A stretch of 64,000 nucleotides of DNA from Pseudomonadales bacterium (lineage in GTDB: Bacteria > Pseudomonadota > Gammaproteobacteria > Pseudomonadales > Azotimanducaceae). The translations under genes were made by a program, and so were the position numbers. Positions 16,836 to 24,620 of this stretch are shown one piece after another (the first letter of the stretch is position 1; every line of letters starts with the position of its first letter). Under the pieces are notes generated by a model. The model searched no databases. It saw only the letters and a list, made by a program, of their open reading frames with translations, and was not told the DNA's origin. Location of the stretch: NCBI GenBank assembly GCA_024234635.1, contig JACKNX010000003.1, forward strand, positions 62,001 through 126,000, written 5' to 3'.

Positions 16836-18935
16836 GTGTCGAACCTCGTCTGGAACAATCCGGTTGCTCTGGTCGGCAACCCCAACTCCGGCAAGACCAC
16901 CCTGTTCAATGCCCTGACCGGCGCACGCCAGCACGTAGGGAACTGGCCGGGGGTCACGGTGGAGCGCAAGTCCGGCCACTACCGGCACGGCAACCGGCTG
17001 GTGGAAGTAATTGATCTGCCGGGCACCTACAGCATCGATGGCGAAGCCGAGTCCATCGACGAACGCATCACCCACGACTTCCTGCGAGACACCGCCTGCG
17101 CCGCCATCATCAACGTGGTGGATGCGTCGAGTCTCGCCCGCGGCCTCTACCTCACCCTCGAACTGATTGAACGAGGGCTTCCCGTCGTGGTGGCGCTCAA
17201 CATGATGGACGTGGCCGACAACCACGGCATGCACATCGATACCACCGCGCTGGCCTCGCATCTTGGCTGTCCTGTCGTTGGTCTGGTAGCCAGCCGCGGT
17301 GAAGGCATCAACATGCTGCAGGACGCCATCGAGAATATCGAAGCGCATCCGGCCGCAACGCTGGCGCCCGTCGACAGCCCCGAAGCCCGGTATCGACACG
17401 TGGACGGGCTGGTCAGTACCTGTGTCAAACAGACCTACGTCACGCGCACACTCACGGAGCGGATCGACGCCATTGCGCTACACCGGGTGCTGGCCTTCCC
17501 GATCTTCCTGGCCGCCATGTACCTCATGTTCCTGTTCGCCATCAACGTCGGCGCGGTGTTCATCGACTGGTTCGACCTGATGGGGCTGGCGCTGTTCGTG
17601 GAGGCGCCACGTCAGGTGCTGCAGACTCTCGGCGCACCGGGTTGGCTTACTGCATTCCTGGCCGACGGCGTCGGCGGCGGTGTGCAACTGGTCGGCACGT
17701 TCATACCAGTGATCGGTTGCCTGTTCCTGGCGCTGGCGATACTGGAGGATTCCGGCTACATCGCCCGGGTGGCGTTCATCGTCGATCGACTGATGCGTGG
17801 CCTCGGCCTTCCCGGCAAGGCGTTTGTGCCACTCATCGTCGGCTTTGGCTGCAACGTGCCAGCCGTCATGGCCAGCCGTACGCTCGATCGGGAGCCCGAC
17901 CGTATTCTCACCACTATCATGGCCCCCTATATGTCCTGCGGGGCACGCCTGACGGTGTACGCCCTGTTTGCCACCGCGTTCTTTCCCTCGGGCGGCCAGA
18001 ACGTCGTCTTCGCCCTGTACGTCATCGGCGTGGCTGTCGCCGTACTGTCCGCGCTCGCTGTGCGCCGCTTTCTCATCCGCCAGCCCAGTGGCGCCTTTGT
18101 CCTCGAACTGCCTGCTTACCATGTCCCGACGTTGCGCGGCGTGCTGGTACAGACCTGGCAGCGCCTGAAAGGCTTTGTCGTGCGCGCCGGCAAAGCCATT
18201 GTCATCGTTGTGGTGGTGCTCAATACCGTGAACTCACTGGGCACCGACGGATCGTTCGGCAATCAGAACACCTCCCGCTCCGTGCTGAGCACAATCGGCG
18301 AGGCGATGACGCCGCTGTTCTCACCCCTGGGCATACGCGAGGACAACTGGCCCGCCACGGTAGGCATATTTTCCGGCATCTTCGCCAAGGAAGTCGTGGT
18401 GGGTACGCTGGATGCGCTGTATTCGCCGCAAGCATCATCCGGTGGCGACGACATCGCCTCAACCATGCGCGCCGCCTTCCAGTCGATTCCCGACAACATC
18501 GCCGGCCTGCGTGATCAACTGCTCGACCCGCTTGGTATCGATCTTGGTGACACCAGCGACCTGGCAACACAGATCGAGGCGCAGTCGATACATATGGGTA
18601 CCATCGATGCGTTGCGCACGACGTTCGACGGTCGTCTTGGCGCATTCGCCTACCTGCTGTTCATCCTGCTGTACATGCCCTGCGTCGCGACGGTAGGCGC
18701 CATCTACAAGGAAACCGGGGCAACCTGGGCAGTCATCAGCACGGTCTGGTCCGTAACCACCGCCTACGCCGTGAGCAGCATTGTCTATCAGGCAGGCACC
18801 TTCGCAGATCGACCCGTGTCAGCGGCCACGACGATCGCCCTGGTGACGCTGGCGGCATCCGCGGGTTTCGCAGGGCTGATAATCTGGGGGCGTCGCAGGC
18901 AATCCCGACTGATACCCCTCGTCCAGCTCGACTGA
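16836..18935 (+). CDS. feoB: ferrous iron transport protein B
   Basis: A 699-residue iron(II) permease. The N-terminal G domain shows GNPNSGKTTLFNALTG (G1), switch region HVGNWPGVTVE (G2), DLPGTYS (G3) and NMMD (G4). The membrane part has the two gate repeats, including PLIVGFGCNVPAVMASRTL and IFAKEVVVGTLDALY. It moves Fe2+ across the inner membrane when iron is scarce. Start is GTG at 16836-16838. No feoC is seen downstream; the next gene is an HlyD-family adaptor 171 bp away on the same strand. Confidence 0.96.
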   Translation: MSNLVWNNPVALVGNPNSGKTTLFNALTGARQHVGNWPGVTVERKSGHYRHGNRLVEVIDLPGTYSIDGEAESIDERITHDFLRDTACAAIINVVDASSLARGLYLTLELIERGLPVVVALNMMDVADNHGMHIDTTALASHLGCPVVGLVASRGEGINMLQDAIENIEAHPAATLAPVDSPEARYRHVDGLVSTCVKQTYVTRTLTERIDAIALHRVLAFPIFLAAMYLMFLFAINVGAVFIDWFDLMGLALFVEAPRQVLQTLGAPGWLTAFLADGVGGGVQLVGTFIPVIGCLFLALAILEDSGYIARVAFIVDRLMRGLGLPGKAFVPLIVGFGCNVPAVMASRTLDREPDRILTTIMAPYMSCGARLTVYALFATAFFPSGGQNVVFALYVIGVAVAVLSALAVRRFLIRQPSGAFVLELPAYHVPTLRGVLVQTWQRLKGFVVRAGKAIVIVVVVLNTVNSLGTDGSFGNQNTSRSVLSTIGEAMTPLFSPLGIREDNWPATVGIFSGIFAKEVVVGTLDALYSPQASSGGDDIASTMRAAFQSIPDNIAGLRDQLLDPLGIDLGDTSDLATQIEAQSIHMGTIDALRTTFDGRLGAFAYLLFILLYMPCVATVGAIYKETGATWAVISTVWSVTTAYAVSSIVYQAGTFADRPVSAATTIALVTLAASAGFAGLIIWGRRRQSRLIPLVQLD

Positions 18936-18967
18936 GTCCCCACCACTTCCCCCGAAACCCCGCCTTC

Positions 18968-18985
18968 GTGACGGTTTTCCGTCAC
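18968..18985. terminator. hairpin after feoB, possible terminator
   Basis: Perfect 7-bp arms GTGACGG (18968-18974) and CCGTCAC (18979-18985) around TTTT. It lies 33 bp after the feoB stop. There is no following T-run, so it may be a weak or Rho-assisted terminator, or an operator for hlyD. Confidence 0.4.
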
Positions 18986-19106
18986 CAACCTGTGACCAGC
19001 ATCACGGTTCCCGGGCGAACAGCCACTAGCATGATTCACTTCGGGCGGGCCACCGGGCCGGTCGCGAATCACTGGCCCAACGGCAAGGGACGGCTAATCT
19101 TTCCAC

Positions 19107-20387
19107 ATGGACGTATTCGAAAAGACCGACGATTTCTGGCGCTACCACCCCCTGCTGTGGACTCTGGTGGCACTGGTACTGGTGTTCCTCGCATGGGCAT
19201 CGTTTTCCGAAATTGACCAGCACGTCCGCGCAATGGGCAGGGTTGTGCCCTCCGGCAATGCCCGTACGGTACAGCACCTGGAAGGCGGGATCGTCGAAGA
19301 AATCCTCGTGCACGAAGGTCAGACGGTGAAAGCCGGCGAAACGCTGTTCCTCGTCGCCAACACCATGGCAAAAAGTCGCCTCAGGGAAACCCACCTGGAA
19401 CAGCAGTCGCTGATCGCCACCCGTCTGCGGCTGGAAGCCGAACTCGCCGGCGCGCAGACCATCACGTTTCCGGAAAGTTTCGCCCGCGAGAATCCGGATC
19501 TCACGCGGTCGGAATCCGCGCTGTTCGACGCGAATCGCCGGCAGTTCGAAGAAGCCATCAACGCCCTGAATGAGCGTCTGCGCCAGAAGACACTGGCGCT
19601 CGATGCACTGACAGCCCGCGTGCAGAACCTGGAAAAAGAACAAACCATTACGGCGCGCCAGGCACAAATCAAGCAGCAGCTCTACAAGTCCGGCGCCACC
19701 TCCGAAGCCCAGTACCTGGACGCCATCTCCAACCACCGCAAGCTTGTCACCCAGCTCGAGCAGGCCCGCAACGAAATACCGATCCTGCGCGCCGAACACA
19801 TCGAACTGGAAAGCACGCTGAAGGAAACACGCCAGGAACACGACGCCAAGCTCAGTGAGTCACTCAACCAGGCGAAACTGGATCTGAAACAGTACAGCGA
19901 GCGCATCTCCGCGTTCCAGGATGAAGTGTCGCGTTCTGCCATTCCGTCACCCATCGACGGCGTACTCAACAAGCTCTACATCAACACGGTCGGCGGCGTC
20001 ATCCAGGCGGGTGCGCCGATTGCCGAAATCACGCCCGCGAACGAAGTCCTGGTCGTTGAGGGTCAGATCAGCACGCTGGACCGCGGCAAAGTCTGGCCGA
20101 CACTTCCCGTACTCACCAAGATCACTGCCTACGACTACACCGTTTACGGCGGCGTAACAGGCGAGCTTACGTACATCAGTCCGGACAGCTTCATCGACAA
20201 TCAGAACATCGAGCACTTCAAGGTGCGGGTGTCGCTGACTACAGACCATATCCAGGATCGACCAGACCTGGCGATCCGGCCCGGAATGACCGCGGAGGTG
20301 AGCATCCTCACCGGCAAAATTTCAGTTTTGAACGCCCTGCTGAAGCCACTGAACCGGATCGGTTCGCGGGCGCTGCGGGAAACCTGA
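19107..20387 (+). CDS. HlyD-family type I secretion periplasmic adaptor
   Basis: A 426-residue membrane fusion protein. A short cytoplasmic tail precedes one membrane helix (LLWTLVALVLVFLAWASF, about 13-32). Next come the first lipoyl half-motif (TVQHLEGGIVEEILVHEGQT), a long coiled-coil hairpin (about 95-270), the second lipoyl half (SPIDGVLNKLYINTVGGVIQ) and a beta-barrel C-terminus. It bridges an ABC exporter to a TolC-like channel in type I secretion. The exporter (21546-23705) and TolC-family gene (45345-48572) are in the same locus but on other transcripts. Length and helix-loop order match the HlyD/LapC/SiiD group. Confidence 0.95.
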   Translation: MDVFEKTDDFWRYHPLLWTLVALVLVFLAWASFSEIDQHVRAMGRVVPSGNARTVQHLEGGIVEEILVHEGQTVKAGETLFLVANTMAKSRLRETHLEQQSLIATRLRLEAELAGAQTITFPESFARENPDLTRSESALFDANRRQFEEAINALNERLRQKTLALDALTARVQNLEKEQTITARQAQIKQQLYKSGATSEAQYLDAISNHRKLVTQLEQARNEIPILRAEHIELESTLKETRQEHDAKLSESLNQAKLDLKQYSERISAFQDEVSRSAIPSPIDGVLNKLYINTVGGVIQAGAPIAEITPANEVLVVEGQISTLDRGKVWPTLPVLTKITAYDYTVYGGVTGELTYISPDSFIDNQNIEHFKVRVSLTTDHIQDRPDLAIRPGMTAEVSILTGKISVLNALLKPLNRIGSRALRET

Positions 20388-20389
20388 CA

Positions 20390-20612
20390 AGGCTGCTGAA
20401 AGCGCAGCCTGGGAAGCCAGCCAGGGATGGCTGGCCCGCGAATGCAGCGGAAAACGCAGCATTTGGCGCGAGTCGGCGAAGCCGCCGACCGCTGAAACTA
20501 GTCCAGGAGGGACTTTTTCAGCATCCTCTCATGGAACAAAGTTCCATGCGCGACAGCGCTGGCAATCGTGACGTCGCCAGCTGCTAAAACAGCCGGACCA
20601 CGGATGGTCCGG
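20390..20612. repeat. multi-hairpin intergenic block with GGA-containing loops
   Basis: The 343 bp between hlyD and the sapC-like gene hold a run of palindromes. Arms are at 20390-20396/20404-20410; 20416-20423/20428-20435 (loop GGGA); 20441-20449/20455-20463 (one mismatch, loop GAAAA); 20472-20478/20483-20489; 20491-20497/20516-20522 enclosing AGTCC/GGACT with loop AGGAG and a T-run; 20530-20537/20541-20548 (loop AAA); 20558-20563/20576-20581; and 20593-20600/20605-20612 (loop CGGA). A further CCAGGATGG lies near 20681. It resembles a dispersed palindromic element and also, on the plus strand, a CsrA/RsmA-binding RNA. No gene is seen. Confidence 0.7.
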
Positions 20613-20730
20613 TTGACCCCGGGTGACAACATGCGGGGCCGACGCCGGCGGGAAGTACACGCAACGGCGAGTGACGCCAGGATGGCGCATCAAGTGACGT
20701 ATTGACTAAAACGACCAGAAGGAACTGCCC

Positions 20731-21451
20731 ATGACAACACCGCAACCCCGTAATCCGCTGTTCTACGACCAGCCGACCGTGCTGTCCCGCGTGGACCACG
20801 CCGATCTGAAAGTAGTGGCACGGAGCGATTTCACCTTCGCCCGCAATTCGCCATCGGTGCCACTCGCCATCAGCGAGTTCGCCGTTGCCAGCGCCCATTA
20901 CCCGATCGCTTTCGTTCACGGCGACGAACCAGGCAGTCTGCCGATGCCGGTGGCGGTGCTGGCACTCTCCAGCGAATCGAACCGATTTGTCGACGAGGCT
21001 GGCAACTGGCGGGCAGGCAGCTATATTCCCGCCTACGTGCGCCGCTATCCGTTTGCGTTCGCAACGGACGAACAGGGCACCAACCTCATACTCTGCGCGG
21101 ACATGGCGTCGGATCGCCTCAGCACCACGGAGGCGTGCCGCTGTTCAGCGATGGCAGAGCCGTCCGGAGGCGACATCCGCATGCTGACTTTCTGCACCAG
21201 CTACCAGCGCGACCACGAGGCAACCCGCCGTTTCGTGGAAGTCCTTCGAAATGAGTTTGCTGAAAGAGCAGCGACTCAACATCCGCAACGGTGACACCGG
21301 TAAAGATAGTCGAAGGCCTGAGCCTGCTGGACCGGGGACGATTCCGCGCCCTGACAACGACAGATTCCTGCGTCTGCGTTCGCTTGGTTATCTCGGCCCG
21401 ATATACGCGCACCTGGCTTCGCTGCATCGTCTGCGCGACCTCGCGCTCTGA
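20731..21451 (+). pseudogene. SapC-family gene broken by several frameshifts
   Basis: The reading from the ATG at 20731 begins like an ordinary SapC-family protein (PLFYDQPTVLSR, SVPLAISEF, SYIPAYVRRYPFAFA). From about 21130 on, the expected continuation hops between frames: GVPLFSDG in another frame, TSYQRDHEATRRFVEVLR back in the first, SLLKEQRLNIRNGDTG in a second, VKIVEGLSLLDRGRFRALT in a third, and LGYLGPIYAHLASLHRL in the second up to the stop at 21449-21451. About five shifts occur in 220 bp. The unbroken first frame would end at 21294 with an unrelated tail. SapC proteins are named from the Campylobacter S-layer locus that includes type I secretion genes; function is unclear. Confidence 0.8.
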
Positions 21452-21480
21452 GCCACGCGCCGGACCACCACTGTCCCAAC

Positions 21481-21508
21481 CGGTCAACCCGCCTGGGCGG
21501 GTTGACCG
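21481..21508. terminator. perfect 13-bp hairpin between convergent units
   Basis: CGGTCAACCCGCC (21481-21493) and GGCGGGTTGACCG (21496-21508) are exact inverted repeats two bases apart. It lies between the remains of the plus-strand sapC-like gene and the minus-strand ABC exporter gene that ends at 21546, the place for a bidirectional terminator. There is no T-run on either side. Confidence 0.55.
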
Positions 21509-21545
21509 ATCACCTCACGATAACCGGCAACCCCAACCCGTCCAC

Positions 21546-23705
21546 TCAGTGACGAATCGGCTGGCCCCCAGCCGTTACGCGTGACTGCTCCTGCCCCTGC
21601 GCATTGTTACCTGCAAGCCGTTCGAGAATCACTTTCTTGGGACCGTCGCCCGCCACGCGTCCGCCATCAAGCACAATCAGGCGATCGACCAGATCGAGCA
21701 TCGAGCTGCGGTGGGTGACCATGATGAACGTGCGACCCTTCAGCCAGGCCTGCAGCCGAACGCGCAGTCGCGCCTCGAGCGTCGAATCGAGTCCCGTGGC
21801 AGGCTCGTCCACCACCAGAATATCGGGGTTACGCACAAGCGCCCGTGCAAGCGAAACTGCCTGACGTTGCCCCCCGGAAAGACGCATGCCGTTTTCGCCA
21901 ACCGGCGTGTCGAGGCTGTAACCGGCCTGTCTGAGCACAATATCCAGCCCGGAAATAGCCAACGCCTCATCCAGCGCGGCCTCTTCCGCATCCTCGCTGC
22001 CGAGCAGCACATTGTCGCGAATCGTTCCATCCACCATGAACGCTGTCTGTGGAACGAAGGCCACGTTCTGGCGCAGCCTGGCCGGCGCCATGTCGTCGAT
22101 ATGCACGCCATCGATATCGATATCGCCCTCGTAACCATGCATGAGACCGGTGAGCAGACCTGCCAGCGTGGACTTTCCTGCGCCACTCGGACCAATGAGC
22201 CCCACGTGTTCCCCGGGGCTGATGGCGATATCCACACCGACGAGTGCGGGGCGCCGCTGCTGCGGGTACGTGTAGGTGACGGAGCTCAGGCGCACGCTGC
22301 CTTCGAGCTGGCCTTCCGCGGACTGGGCAACTGCGCGCTGACCTTCGTGTGGCAGCTTGTAGAGCCTGTCGACGGCAATGAGTACATCACGCGACTGCTG
22401 CCAGCGGCTGACCACCGAGCCGAGATTGACGATCGGCACAATCGCCCTACCGGACAGGATGGTGCACGCGATCAGGCCGCCGATGCTGAGCGTTCCCGCC
22501 TGGATCTGGTACACACCCACGACAACCACGATCACATTCACAATCTGCACCATGGACAGCGCAATGTTCTGAACCAGGCCCAGCAGGAACTGATTGAGAC
22601 GGGTCGAACTCGAGCTGTTCTCCGCCACCAGCTTCCAGCGGAACAGACGACTTCCAAGCGCGTTGAACAACTTGAACGTGCTTGTACCGCTGAGCATTTC
22701 CGTGAGCAGGGAGGACTTCTTCTGCATGGAGGAGAAGTGCGCGGCTGTCGCCCGGTTGATCGGTATCTGCACCGCCGCGCTGATCGCCACGATGATCACC
22801 GCGCCCGCGATGGGCACAACCACCAGAGGTGGAGAAATGAGGTACATCACCACCATGAAGACAACGAAGAACGGCAGGTCCACCGCCGTTGGAATCAGTC
22901 GCGAAGCGTAGAACTCGCGGATGCCCTGCAGTTCCTTGAACAGATTGGCGCGCTCGCCCGTCGATAGACGCATCATTTCGGGGTTGATCAACAGGAGGCG
23001 TTCCATCAGCGAGACGTCAAAACCGCTGCCAACCTTGCTGGCCACCCGTTCGAGAATGTAGGTACGCGCCGTCTTCAACAGCAGGTCGAACACCATGGCC
23101 AGAAGTATGCCGACCGTCAGGACCACCAGCGTATCCGTGGCGAAATTCGGCACCACCTGATCGTAAACGTTCAGCGTGAACAGCGGCATGAGCAGAATGA
23201 ACAGATTGATGAACACCGAACACACCAGCACTTCCGCGAAGCTCCGCCAGTGGGTACGCATCGGCTCCCAGAACCAGTCGACCGGATGGCGACGCTCCAT
23301 GTGTTCCGCCGTCGCTATCGTGCGTTCCTCGCGCGGCCTTATGCTGATCAGCCGCACAGCCGCGTTTCCAAGCGAGCCCGGTGGGCATGGCTGCATGCCC
23401 GTTTCCGGGTGGAACAGACGCGCCGAACCGGTTTCGACAGGAAGGTAGAGACGCGGAGCCGAGCCATCCGGTGCAACCAGAATAACGGGATAGCTGCAGC
23501 GCGCGGCATCCGCTTCGGTTGCCTGCTCGGACTCGCAAACCAGCTTCAGGCGCTCGCAGATGAGCGGCAGATCATCGGTTCCGAGTGCCTGCGCCGGACG
23601 TGGAAGCACTCGACGCAAACTGTCGATATCGGGTCGAAGATCGTAATGCCTGAGCAGCTGCTGCAGGCACAGGGTCAAGGCATCAGCGGGTTTTCCCCGG
23701 TTCAT
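21546..23705 (-). CDS. type I secretion ABC transporter (permease/ATPase, LssB/SiiF-like)
   Basis: A 719-residue exporter half-transporter. Residues 1-125 form a C39-like domain without an obvious catalytic cysteine, as in exporters of large uncleaved substrates. About 150-430 is a six-helix membrane domain. The nucleotide-binding domain has Walker A GPSGAGKST (near 503), signature LSGGQRQ (near 606) and Walker B ILVVDEP (near 631), with a switch histidine in VTHRSS. It would energise export of the giant RTX-like protein encoded just upstream on the same strand. The ATG at 23703-23705 was chosen because AGGA lies six bases upstream; 20 extra residues are possible with an earlier start. Confidence 0.95.
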   Translation of the reverse strand: MNRGKPADALTLCLQQLLRHYDLRPDIDSLRRVLPRPAQALGTDDLPLICERLKLVCESEQATEADAARCSYPVILVAPDGSAPRLYLPVETGSARLFHPETGMQPCPPGSLGNAAVRLISIRPREERTIATAEHMERRHPVDWFWEPMRTHWRSFAEVLVCSVFINLFILLMPLFTLNVYDQVVPNFATDTLVVLTVGILLAMVFDLLLKTARTYILERVASKVGSGFDVSLMERLLLINPEMMRLSTGERANLFKELQGIREFYASRLIPTAVDLPFFVVFMVVMYLISPPLVVVPIAGAVIIVAISAAVQIPINRATAAHFSSMQKKSSLLTEMLSGTSTFKLFNALGSRLFRWKLVAENSSSSTRLNQFLLGLVQNIALSMVQIVNVIVVVVGVYQIQAGTLSIGGLIACTILSGRAIVPIVNLGSVVSRWQQSRDVLIAVDRLYKLPHEGQRAVAQSAEGQLEGSVRLSSVTYTYPQQRRPALVGVDIAISPGEHVGLIGPSGAGKSTLAGLLTGLMHGYEGDIDIDGVHIDDMAPARLRQNVAFVPQTAFMVDGTIRDNVLLGSEDAEEAALDEALAISGLDIVLRQAGYSLDTPVGENGMRLSGGQRQAVSLARALVRNPDILVVDEPATGLDSTLEARLRVRLQAWLKGRTFIMVTHRSSMLDLVDRLIVLDGGRVAGDGPKKVILERLAGNNAQGQEQSRVTAGGQPIRH

Positions 23706-24131
23706 CGAATGTCCTTTTCGATTGGCTTTACGGCTGCCCGCCGAAGAGCAAGGCAGCCGCCACATGCAGAAAGTCTAGACTGTCAGGGACGGAAATTTGG
23801 CGGCATGCGACACATTTCACACCGCCCCGAAAAGTCGGCGCACCGCGAGGTACGGCGGGCTATCGGGCCGCTTTATAGGTTCGGTGATTTGAGGATGGCC
23901 GAAGCGTTCCAGGCCAAGGCGTGGCTGGCAGGGCTTACCGGGCGTAAGTTACAGAGCCGCAAGGCAGGAGTGGGACGCTTCAGCCATCCCCTGCGGGCGT
24001 TTCCCGTAGGTCCGGTGGCGTTGCGCCCCTTGAACATGGCACCACCATGACCTGCGAGGCGCGCCTGGCCAAAAAAACCTGTGAGAAGCGCTCAAGCGAC
24101 GCAATTTATCAGGCGGCCCACAAGTCAAACA
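23706..24131 (-). other. 426-bp gap between giant gene and ABC exporter gene with structured element
   Basis: No gene is seen here. The main content is a long inverted repeat: 23893-23910 and 23972-23989 match at 16 of 18 positions, and the two mismatches can pair as G-U in RNA. The 61 bp between hold an inner CTTAC-CGGGC-GTAAG hairpin. Immediately after is a second hairpin, CCTGCGGG-CGTTT-CCCGTAGG, and then GC-rich inverted segments up to 24035. On the minus strand TATAAA near 23872 could be a -10 box for the exporter gene, without a good -35. An intercistronic processing or attenuation element, or a dispersed repeat, are the likely explanations. Confidence 0.55.
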
Positions 24132-24620
24132 CTATGGCCCGCCATTGATTTCCAGGTGCGTACCGTCACTCCAGTCGACGGTGCGAACATTGCCCACCGT
24201 AATGTCGTTGGTAATCGTGGCACCACTCTGCGTCAGCGGGTTGATATCCGACAGCGCAATCGTGCCGGTGTCGACCAGAATGGTCATGGACGACCCACTG
24301 TTCATGCTGCCGATCTCGTCGTTGCCGATATCAAACGTGTCGCCACCGGTGAGATCCGTGTTCCGGAAATCGAGTTCCTCAACGTCCGAAAACACCGCCG
24401 CGAAATCCGCGCCATCGAGACCCGAATCCGTGAGAGTCGCGCCCGCGTCATCGAACACCACGGTATCCGTGCCACCATTGCCATCAAACGAAGCAAGGCT
24501 GGACAGGGCGGCGGAGTCCAGCGTTATGGCGTCATCTCCAGAGCCCATGCTGAATCCTTCGATGCTCGTGAAGGTATCCACTTCGGCACCTACCGTCGCA
24601 GTGCCACTGTTGCCTGTCAT
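24132..24620 (-). CDS. C-terminal fragment of the giant RTX-like protein, detached by a frameshift
   Basis: Reads MTGNSGTATVGAEVD to a C-terminus ending WSDGTHLEINGGP (162 residues from the first ATG). In the same frame the similarity extends upstream to 24695 (IDTFDGGLGTDTLDYSANAG), exactly continuing the last RTX module of the giant gene, which is in another frame. One base appears to be missing at 24696-24697. The fragment has the acidic, beta-rich, Gly/Asp-rich look of a type I secretion C-terminus. It is therefore the true 3' end of the giant gene rather than a separate gene, and would not be joined to it unless the frameshift is a sequence error or is bypassed. Confidence 0.8.
   Translation of the reverse strand: MTGNSGTATVGAEVDTFTSIEGFSMGSGDDAITLDSAALSSLASFDGNGGTDTVVFDDAGATLTDSGLDGADFAAVFSDVEELDFRNTDLTGGDTFDIGNDEIGSMNSGSSMTILVDTGTIALSDINPLTQSGATITNDITVGNVRTVDWSDGTHLEINGGP

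Noticed and set aside
24050..24131. Rho-independent terminator after the giant gene (T-run near 24075 on the minus strand).
   Set aside because: The only stem before the T-run is four bases and is too far away.
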